From assembly GCA_910584325.1 (NCBI GenBank), contig CAJTZH010000082.1, positions 1 through 11,750 of the forward strand: a DNA stretch of 11,750 nucleotides. The letters are read 5' to 3'. Position 1 is the stretch's first letter, and every line of letters begins with the position of its first letter. The notes under the pieces were generated by a model. The model had not been told where the DNA came from. It worked only from the letters and a program-made list of their open reading frames with translations, and did not search any database. The stretch comes from an uncultured Lachnospiraceae bacterium. Its GTDB lineage: Bacteria > Bacillota > Clostridia > Lachnospirales > Lachnospiraceae. The position numbers were made by a program, and so were the translations under genes. Positions 6,296 to 11,750 of the stretch are shown piece by piece.

Positions 6296-6901
6296 ATGGC
6301 TTTACAAAATAAACTGGGTATTACGGATTCTGCCGAACTTGCGAGGACGGAAGAAAAAATCAGTAAAAGAAAAGCGGTTGAATTATATGAAAGGAATATG
6401 ATTGATGAAGCTGAAGCCGGGAAGTTTTCAGGACTTGTTAAAATTCATAAGTTTCTTTTTGAGGAAATCTATGATTTTGCCGGGATGGTACGGACGGTAA
6501 ATATTGCAAAGGGAAATTTCAGATTCGCGTCTGTTATGTATTTGGAAGCCGCGTTAAACCATATTGACGGGATGCCGCAGTCAACTTATGACGAAATTAT
6601 CGAAAAATATGTGGAAATGAATATTGCGCATCCGTTTCGGGAAGGAAACGGAAGAAGTACCCGTATCTGGCTTGATTTTATGCTGAAAAAAGAATTAAAA
6701 TCAGTCATAGACTGGAGTAAAGTAGATAAAGAAGACTATCTGCTTGCGATGGAGAGAAGTCCGGTAAAAGATGTCGAGATTAAGGTATTATTGAAAAATG
6801 CGCTGACGGATAGGATAGATGATAGAGAGCTGTATATGAAGGGCATTGACGTAAGTTATCATTATGAAGGATATCATGCGTTTAAGGCGGAGGAATTATA
6901 G
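6296..6901 (+). CDS. fic: Fic-domain protein adenylyltransferase, class III (C-terminal inhibitory motif)
   Basis: Fic enzymes transfer AMP from ATP to target hydroxyls. The 201-residue product has the full active-site motif HPFREGNGRSTRIW (112-125; catalytic His112, the GNGR anion hole and Arg123). The flap region VNIAKGNFRFA (68-78) positions the target. Near the C-terminus, SYHYEG (187-192) fits the inhibitory [S/T]xxxE[G/N] pattern, with Glu191 predicted to block productive ATP binding. This places it in class III, represented by Neisseria NmFic (191 residues), which is regulated by oligomerisation and auto-AMPylation and modifies gyrase B. A separate antitoxin is therefore not needed for its own control. 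The target here is unknown. The gene sits just behind the hipA-like gene with a strong RBS. No terminator is clear after the TAG; the tRNA-Thr promoter begins 39 nt later. Confidence 0.93.
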   Translation: MALQNKLGITDSAELARTEEKISKRKAVELYERNMIDEAEAGKFSGLVKIHKFLFEEIYDFAGMVRTVNIAKGNFRFASVMYLEAALNHIDGMPQSTYDEIIEKYVEMNIAHPFREGNGRSTRIWLDFMLKKELKSVIDWSKVDKEDYLLAMERSPVKDVEIKVLLKNALTDRIDDRELYMKGIDVSYHYEGYHAFKAEEL

Positions 6902-6939
6902 GTCATTCATGCGCCTCTTAAAATTCCTTGAAAAAAGAC

Positions 6940-6968
6940 TTTACAAATGGAACAAACTATTATATAAT
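6940..6968 (+). promoter_or_regulatory. Sigma-A promoter for the tRNA-Thr pair
   Basis: TTTACA (6940-6945) and a perfect TATAAT (6963-6968) are separated by exactly 17 nt. Transcription would start near 6975, about 40 nt before the first tRNA-Thr. This marks a fresh transcription unit after fic. Confidence 0.82.
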
Positions 6969-6985
6969 ACCACTTGCGGTTGTTA

Positions 6986-7012
6986 TTTACAAGTTCATAC
7001 CACAATTATAAT
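6986..7012 (+). promoter_or_regulatory. Possible second promoter-like pair before tRNA-Thr
   Basis: A second TTTACA (6986-6991) and TATAAT (7007-7012) occur with a 15-nt spacer. The spacing is short, and TATAAT lies only 2 nt before the mature tRNA, so initiation from it would fall inside the tRNA. It is more likely AT-rich leader than a working promoter. Confidence 0.2.
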
Positions 7013-7014
7013 TT

Positions 7015-7087
7015 GCTTCTGTAGCGCAGTTGGTAGCGCAACTGATTCGTAATCAGTAGGTCGTGGGTTCGAGTCCCATCAGAAGCT
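7015..7087 (+). tRNA. tRNA-Thr (anticodon CGT)
   Basis: This is a complete 73-nt cloverleaf. The acceptor GCTTCTG (7015-7021) pairs with CAGAAGC (7080-7086) and the discriminator is T7087. The anticodon stem ACTGA/TCAGT encloses loop TTCGTAA, giving CGT, which reads ACG. The T arm GTGGG/CCCAT encloses TTCGAGT. No CCA is encoded. It is transcribed with the next tRNA-Thr, only 5 nt away. Confidence 0.95.
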
Positions 7088-7092
7088 TTTAT

Positions 7093-7165
7093 GCTGCTAT
7101 AGCTCAGATGGTAGAGCGTCACATTGGTAATGTGGAGGTCACGGGTTCGATTCCCGTTAGCAGCT
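7093..7165 (+). tRNA. tRNA-Thr (anticodon GGT)
   Basis: This is a complete 73-nt cloverleaf. The acceptor GCTGCTA (7093-7099) pairs with TAGCAGC (7158-7164) and the discriminator is T7165. The anticodon stem TCACA/TGTGG encloses loop TTGGTAA, giving GGT, which reads ACC and ACT. The T arm ACGGG/CCCGT encloses TTCGATT. No CCA is encoded. A run of seven T starts at its discriminator (7165-7171) and another T run lies at 7177-7183; these probably end the unit. Confidence 0.95.
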
Positions 7166-7183
7166 TTTTTTGTGTCTTTTTTT
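7165..7183 (+). terminator. T-rich end of the tRNA-Thr unit
   Basis: Two T7 runs (7165-7171 and 7177-7183) follow the tRNA acceptor and T arms directly. No separate GC-rich hairpin is present, so this is a T-tract end that would rely on the tRNA fold rather than a classic terminator. Confidence 0.4.
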
Positions 7184-7225
7184 CGAACAGGACAGAAAAT
7201 CAGTATGAAAATAAACATATTTTGC

Positions 7226-7254
7226 TTTATAATTTATGCAGATTGTGGTAAAAT
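7226..7254 (+). promoter_or_regulatory. Extended -10 promoter of glnS
   Basis: TTTATA (7226-7231) is a weak -35. It is followed after 17 nt by TAAAAT (7249-7254), and a TGG directly before this supplies the TGn extended -10 element. Transcription would start near 7261, giving a leader of about 40 nt before the glnS ATG. Confidence 0.6.
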
Positions 7255-7301
7255 AGAAATAATTTGAGATTTATATTTACAAATTTACGATGGAGGAGTT
7301 T

Positions 7302-8963
7302 ATGGAGAGTGAAGTAATATCCAGAAATTTCATTGAGCAGATTATCGAAAAGGATATTGAGGAAGGGTACTGTACGACGGTCAAGACCAGATTTCCTCCC
7401 GAGCCGAACGGTTATCTTCATATAGGACATGCCAAGTCCATATTATTAAACTATGGGCTGGCGCAGAAATATAACGGTCAGTTCAACCTCCGGTTTGACG
7501 ATACAAACCCTACAAAAGAAGACATTGAGTTTGTGGAGTCCATTAAGAAGGATGTGGAATGGCTGGGCGCGGACTGGGAGGACAGATTGTTTTTTGCGTC
7601 TTCCTATTTTGACAGAATGTATGAGTGCGCCGTATTGCTGATTAAAAAGGGCAAGGCATATGTCTGTGATTTAACGCCCGAAGAAATCCGCGAGTACCGC
7701 GGAACGCTGACGGAACCGGGGAAGGAGAGCCCGTACCGCAACAGAAGCGTGGAAGAGAATCTGGAATTGTTTGAAAATATGAAAAACGGCGTGTATGAAG
7801 ACGGCTCGAAAGTGCTTCGCGCGAAGATAGACATGGCTTCGCCGAATATCAACATGAGAGACCCGATTATCTACCGCGTGGCGCATATGCGTCACCACAG
7901 TACGGGAGATAAATGGTGCATTTATCCGATGTACGATTTCGCGCATCCGATAGAAGACGCGATTGAAGGGATAACCCATTCTATCTGTACGCTGGAGTTT
8001 GAGGACCACAGGCCGCTTTACGACTGGGTTGTAAGGGAATGTGAATTTGCCAGTCCGCCAAAGCAGATTGAGTTTGCGAAATTATATCTGACCAATGTAA
8101 TCACCGGCAAGCGTTACATCAAGAAACTGGTTCAGGAAGGTATTGTGGACGGCTGGGACGATCCGCGCATGGTTTCCATCGCGGCGCTTCGCAGAAGAGG
8201 GTTTACTCCGGAATCCATCAGGATGTTTGTGGAGCTGGTGGGCGTAACGAAGGCAAACGGTTCTGTCGATTACGCGATGCTTGAGCATTGTATCCGCGAG
8301 GATTTGAAGCTTAAGGCGAGAAGAATGATGGCGGTACTTGACCCGGTAAAACTCGTTATCGACAATTATCCAAAAGGGCAGATTGAATATCTCGACGTTC
8401 CGAATAATCAGGAAAACGAGGCGATGGGAACGAGAAAAGTACCGTTTGGCAGAGTACTTTATATCGAGCGGGAGGACTTCATGGAAGAACCGCCGAAGAA
8501 GTACTACAGACTGTTTCCGGGAAATGAAGTAAGACTGATGAGCGCTTATTTCGTAAAGTGTGAGAGTTTTATTAAGGATGAAAACGGCAAAGTGACGGAA
8601 ATTCACTGCACATATGACCCCGAGACAAAGAGCGGCTCAGGGTTTACAGGACGCAAGGTGAAAGGAACAATCCACTGGGTGGAAGCAGGGACGGCGATGC
8701 AGGTGGAGGCGAGACTTTACGAGAATCTTGTCGACGAGGAGAAAGGCGTATATAATGAGGACGGTTCGTTAAACTTAAATCCAAACTCGCTTACCGTTCT
8801 TACAAATTGCTATGTAGAACCGGAATTTGCAAATGCCGCGGAAAACGAGAAGTTCCAGTTCGTAAGAAACGGGTATTTCTGTATGGACTGTAAAGACAGT
8901 ACCAAAGAACATCCGGTATTTAACAGGATAGTTTCTTTAAAGAGTTCATTTAAAATATCATAA
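7302..8963 (+). CDS. glnS: Glutaminyl-tRNA synthetase
   Basis: GlnRS attaches glutamine to tRNA-Gln in the cytosol, so this organism need not rely only on the GatCAB amidotransferase route. The product is 553 residues, the same length as the E. coli enzyme. The class I signature FPPEPNGYLHIGHAKS lies at 31-46 (HIGH at 40-43). The GlnRS-typical CTLEFEDHRPLYDWVV block (229-244) and VDGWDDPRM (282-290) set it apart from bacterial GluRS. The KMSKS-equivalent site reads VITGKRYI (266-273). Lys270 is kept, but the serine that precedes it in the E. coli MSKR motif is Gly269. The C-terminal half has the anticodon-binding beta-barrel region, including a YYRLFPGNEVRLMSAY stretch. ATG 7302, with GGAGGAG at 7292-7298, is chosen over ATG 7290, which precedes that site. 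It has its own promoter. Confidence 0.96.
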   Translation: MESEVISRNFIEQIIEKDIEEGYCTTVKTRFPPEPNGYLHIGHAKSILLNYGLAQKYNGQFNLRFDDTNPTKEDIEFVESIKKDVEWLGADWEDRLFFASSYFDRMYECAVLLIKKGKAYVCDLTPEEIREYRGTLTEPGKESPYRNRSVEENLELFENMKNGVYEDGSKVLRAKIDMASPNINMRDPIIYRVAHMRHHSTGDKWCIYPMYDFAHPIEDAIEGITHSICTLEFEDHRPLYDWVVRECEFASPPKQIEFAKLYLTNVITGKRYIKKLVQEGIVDGWDDPRMVSIAALRRRGFTPESIRMFVELVGVTKANGSVDYAMLEHCIREDLKLKARRMMAVLDPVKLVIDNYPKGQIEYLDVPNNQENEAMGTRKVPFGRVLYIEREDFMEEPPKKYYRLFPGNEVRLMSAYFVKCESFIKDENGKVTEIHCTYDPETKSGSGFTGRKVKGTIHWVEAGTAMQVEARLYENLVDEEKGVYNEDGSLNLNPNSLTVLTNCYVEPEFANAAENEKFQFVRNGYFCMDCKDSTKEHPVFNRIVSLKSSFKIS

Positions 8964-8975
8964 TTAATTATACGG

Positions 8976-9001
8976 GTCATGGAATATGTCGTATTCATGA
9001 C
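8976..9001 (+). other. Hairpin in the glnS-DUF2225 gap
   Basis: GTCATGGAATA (8976-8986) pairs with TATTCATGAC (8992-9001) over 10 bp with one bulged G and a 5-nt loop. No T tract follows, and the GGAGG at 9010-9014 lies outside the stem. It could be a weak transcript boundary or an mRNA-stabilising structure; its function is not shown. Confidence 0.4.
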
Positions 9002-9018
9002 GTACAAGTGGAGGTATC

Positions 9019-9858
9019 ATGGCTAATTTACTTTCAGGACTGAACAGGTTCGGTATTAAAGCAGAAAATTTTCAAAACATTTATGAAGACGAGGATGCGG
9101 ACAAGAATAAGGATAAGGAAGAAAAGAAAGCGGAACCGATAAAGGAAGCTGATTTCATTTTTGAGAAGACAATGACCTGTCCTGTCTGCGGTAAACAGTT
9201 TAAGACGAAAACCGTGCGCGTCGGCAAGGCGAAGCTTGTCGGTACGGATACGGATTTAAAGCCTATTTACGCGGGATTTGAGCCGTTAAAATATGATGTT
9301 ATCGTATGTTCACACTGCGGTTACGCCGCTACCAGCAAAACATACGGACACATCACGCCGGGTCAGGCGAAGCTGATTCGTGAAGGAATTTCCGCTTCGT
9401 TTAAGGAACTGCCGGAGGATGAGAATGCGATTTATACATTTTATGAGGCGATTGACCGTCATAGTCTGGCGCTTGCCAATGTCATCTGTATGAAGGGAAA
9501 AAACAGTGAGCGTGCGTATATCTGCCTGAAAATGGCATGGCTTTACAGAAGCATGGTTGCAGGGCTGCCAAAAGATGACGAGGCTGTGGCAAAACTGCGT
9601 AAGGACTGTGAAGAAGAAGAGAAGAAGTTTTTACAGTCGGCATATGAAGGCTTTTCTGTCAGTTATTCAAAAGAGGTTCCTCCGATATGCGGTATGGATA
9701 TTAATACCCTGACGATACTTCTTGCGGATTTGGCAAGAAGAAGCGGAGATAAGGTGAGCTGTAAGCGGTATATAGAAGCGATTCTGATTTCTAAAGACGC
9801 GAACGCGAGGATGAAAGAAAAAGCAAGAGACATCAAAGAATTATTAGACCAGAATTAA
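9019..9858 (+). CDS. DUF2225 zinc-ribbon protein of unknown function
   Basis: The 279-residue protein matches the DUF2225 pattern conserved in Bacillota. Two Cys pairs, CPVC (Cys54, Cys57) and CSHCGYAA (Cys97, Cys100), should form one zinc ribbon. They are followed by an all-helical region (about 112-279) with repeat-like helices, for example SERAYICLKMAWLYRS (163-178), that resembles TPR-type packing. An acidic, Lys-rich linker (about 22-45) precedes the ribbon. There is no signal peptide or membrane segment, so it is probably cytosolic. GGAGG at 9010-9014 supports the start. The stop is 12 nt before the lipoteichoic-acid-synthase-like gene, so the two are likely cotranscribed. No function is established for this family that I can name. 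Confidence 0.9.
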   Translation: MANLLSGLNRFGIKAENFQNIYEDEDADKNKDKEEKKAEPIKEADFIFEKTMTCPVCGKQFKTKTVRVGKAKLVGTDTDLKPIYAGFEPLKYDVIVCSHCGYAATSKTYGHITPGQAKLIREGISASFKELPEDENAIYTFYEAIDRHSLALANVICMKGKNSERAYICLKMAWLYRSMVAGLPKDDEAVAKLRKDCEEEEKKFLQSAYEGFSVSYSKEVPPICGMDINTLTILLADLARRSGDKVSCKRYIEAILISKDANARMKEKARDIKELLDQN

Positions 9859-9870
9859 TGGAGAATTATA

Positions 9871-11750
9871 ATGAAAATCAATAAGACAGAGTGGATAAAA
9901 CATAAGATTTTGTTTACTGCTGTTCTGGCTGTATGTATTAATTTCTTTGTCGAGTGTCTGAGCCGTAGAGGTCTTATAAAAGGTGTTGTGCATATTGTCA
10001 CAGCACCTTATATTTTTATGCTGAATACACTGATTGTGGCGTTGACATTAAGTATTGCCTGGCTGTTTCACAGAAGAAAATTTATGTTTCTGCTGGTTTC
10101 TTTTTTGTGGGTTCTGGCAGGAATTGTCGATTATGTTATTCTGATATTCCGTAAGACGCCGTTTACGGCAAATGATTTTTTACTGCTTGCGGACGCGGTT
10201 AAGATAGCGAAATCTTATGTCAATGTGTTTGGAATCATTTTAATGTGCTGCGGTGCTGTGGCGGCGTTGGCGGGAATTGTATACTATTTTCTAAAAAGCG
10301 AGATTTCTGCGGAAAAAATAGACTATATCAGAACAGCAGGCTCTATCGGACTGTTGTATATCGGTCTTAGCGGCATGTTCTGGCTGGGGATTCGAACGGG
10401 GCAGATTGCGCCGCGGTTTGGTAATATAACAACGGCATTTGAGGAATATGGCTTTGCGTACTGTTTTACGAACAGTATATTCGATAATGGTATTGATAAG
10501 CCGGACACCTATAAAGAGATGGATTTTACGGAAATGGATATCAAAGTACCAAAACCGGAGGAAGTGAAACCGGAACCTGAGCCGGAGAAAAAAGACGATG
10601 TTGTGAATATTATTTTTCTGCAGCTCGAATCGTTTATGAATCCGGAACTGGTCAAAGACGCTTCCTACTCGATGGTTCCGGCACCGAATTTCAAACATCT
10701 TTACGATAAATATCCTTCGGGATATTTAATCGTTCCGTCGTTTGGCGCAGGAACGGCAAATACAGAGTTTGAAGTCATTACCGGCATGAATCTGGATGAT
10801 TTCGGGACAGGAGAATATCCGTTTAAGACGGTTTTAAAGAATCAGGCGTGTGAAACGATTTGTTATAACCTGAGGACAAAGGGATATACGGCGCACGCTC
10901 TGCATAATAATGACGGTTCTTTTTACAACCGTTTTCGTGTTTATGCCAATCTGGGGTTTGACGAATTTGTTTCTATTGAATATATGAAAGAGGTTCCCAT
11001 AAATCCTGTGGGATGGGCGAAAGACGAAGTGCTTACGGAGTATATCATGGAAATGCTTGACAGTACCGAGGGAAGCGATTTTATATATGCGATTTCTGTG
11101 CAGGGGCACGGCGATTATCCGGAGAGTGAAGCAGAATTGGAAAATTTGACAAAAGAAAATCCGTTGCGGTACCCGATTGAAGTGAATAATTATTTTAATG
11201 AGAATGAAGCGGCGGGATTTTCCTATTATGTCAGTCAGGTCAAGGAAATGGACGACTTTATCGGACAGCTTGTGGGCAGACTGGCGCGGTGGGACGAAAA
11301 GGTAGTGCTTGTAATGTACGGCGACCACCTGCCGGGTTTTACGTTTGCCGATGAAAACCTTACTTCCGGTGATATTTACAAGAGCCAGTATGTCATATGG
11401 AGTAATTTTGACGCCGGTTTTTCGGACAAAGACCTGGAAGCGTTTCAGTTGTCATCGCAGATCTTAGGGAAGCTTGGCATTACTGAGGGGGTTGTGAATT
11501 CTTATCATCAGAAATATGCGGACAGAGAGGATTATCTTGAAAAACTGACGCTTCTCGAATACGATATTCTTTACGGCGAGAAAAAAGTGTACGGATATCA
11601 GAATATTTACGAGGCGGCAGATATGCGGATGGGATTACGGGAAATCACGATTAAAAAAGCATATAATTATAACGGCAGAGCCTGTATTGAAGGGAATGAT
11701 TTTAACAAGTACAGCTTTGTCATGATAAATGGAAAAGAGTATGAGACCAT
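9871..11750 (+). CDS. Lipoteichoic-acid-synthase-like membrane phosphoglycerol transferase (3' end beyond window)
   Basis: The frame stays open for 626 codons to the window edge. The N-terminal 175 residues hold about five membrane segments (near 13-29, 44-66, 71-93, 117-140 and 157-173). A Pro/Glu-rich linker (about 227-240) leads to an extracellular sulfatase/alkaline-phosphatase-fold domain of the LtaS family. Its metal site and nucleophile are visible. LQLESF gives Glu253. FGAGTANTEFEVITG gives the nucleophile Thr295. SVQGHGDYP gives His413. YGDHLPG gives Asp485 and His486. LtaS-type enzymes transfer glycerol phosphate from phosphatidylglycerol to growing polymers. After about residue 585 a beta-rich segment begins (EITIKKAYNYNGRACIEG, then a VMINGKE stretch) that resembles the start of an IPT/TIG-like domain, which is unusual for LtaS. 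GGAG at 9860-9863 sits 7 nt before ATG 9871. The polymer made cannot be deduced from this sequence. Confidence 0.9.
   Translation, partial: MKINKTEWIKHKILFTAVLAVCINFFVECLSRRGLIKGVVHIVTAPYIFMLNTLIVALTLSIAWLFHRRKFMFLLVSFLWVLAGIVDYVILIFRKTPFTANDFLLLADAVKIAKSYVNVFGIILMCCGAVAALAGIVYYFLKSEISAEKIDYIRTAGSIGLLYIGLSGMFWLGIRTGQIAPRFGNITTAFEEYGFAYCFTNSIFDNGIDKPDTYKEMDFTEMDIKVPKPEEVKPEPEPEKKDDVVNIIFLQLESFMNPELVKDASYSMVPAPNFKHLYDKYPSGYLIVPSFGAGTANTEFEVITGMNLDDFGTGEYPFKTVLKNQACETICYNLRTKGYTAHALHNNDGSFYNRFRVYANLGFDEFVSIEYMKEVPINPVGWAKDEVLTEYIMEMLDSTEGSDFIYAISVQGHGDYPESEAELENLTKENPLRYPIEVNNYFNENEAAGFSYYVSQVKEMDDFIGQLVGRLARWDEKVVLVMYGDHLPGFTFADENLTSGDIYKSQYVIWSNFDAGFSDKDLEAFQLSSQILGKLGITEGVVNSYHQKYADREDYLEKLTLLEYDILYGEKKVYGYQNIYEAADMRMGLREITIKKAYNYNGRACIEGNDFNKYSFVMINGKEYET

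Noticed and set aside
7006..7251. Small open frames on both strands over the tRNA-Thr pair
   Set aside because: These are well-known artefacts of reading tRNA genes as protein (for example the GNRTRDLH-type peptide).
8082..8606. 174-codon minus-strand frame inside glnS
   Set aside because: It lies entirely within glnS, has no recognisable motif and no RBS that would support it.
10291..10698. Minus-strand open frames opposite the LtaS-like gene
   Set aside because: They are shadows of a long plus-strand frame that has clear domain motifs; their translations look like low-complexity reverse reading.
1..11750. CRISPR array, insertion sequence, integrase, rRNA or riboswitch
   Set aside because: No regularly spaced repeats, transposase or integrase motifs, rRNA-like sequence, or recognisable riboswitch or T-box leader were found on reading. 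In particular, the cysS and glnS leaders are too short for a T-box.

Overview
The window looks like a chromosomal segment of a Gram-positive Clostridia-type bacterium (Bacillota), most plausibly a Lachnospiraceae relative. The reasons are the gene order ispF-cysS-mrnC-rlmB-sigH (the order known from the Bacillus/Clostridium chromosome), strong GGAGG ribosome binding sites, tRNA genes without an encoded CCA end, a DUF2225 gene and a lipoteichoic-acid-synthase-like gene. The genus assignment is inference; every gene lies on the plus strand.

Region 1 (1-194) is the end of a tRNA operon. It holds a 5'-truncated tRNA-Val(TAC), a perfect 10-bp spacer hairpin, an elongator-type tRNA-Met(CAT) and a strong intrinsic terminator. 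Region 2 (225-3379) is a tight housekeeping cluster: ispF (isoprenoid precursors), cysS (cysteinyl-tRNA synthetase), mrnC (Mini-RNase III, 23S rRNA maturation) and rlmB (23S rRNA 2'-O-methylation). mrnC overlaps both of its neighbours. Region 3 (3393-5147) is a SigH-type sigma factor, followed after 6 nt by an unrecognised polytopic membrane protein.

Region 4 (5185-6901) is the accessory part. A HipA-like kinase gene is followed after 28 nt by a class III Fic AMP-transferase gene. Both proteins keep their catalytic motifs, and no small HipB-type or other antitoxin gene is visible. The pair lies between the sigH unit and a tandem tRNA-Thr pair (CGT, GGT; 7015-7165) that has its own clear sigma-A promoter. 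This is the best candidate in the window for a little-described regulatory, toxin or defence module.

Region 5 (7226-11750) holds glnS with its own extended -10 promoter, a DUF2225 zinc-ribbon gene, and a lipoteichoic-acid-synthase-like membrane phosphoglycerol transferase that runs off the right edge. No CRISPR array, insertion sequence, rRNA gene or riboswitch could be supported. No stretch over 300 bases lacks a gene.
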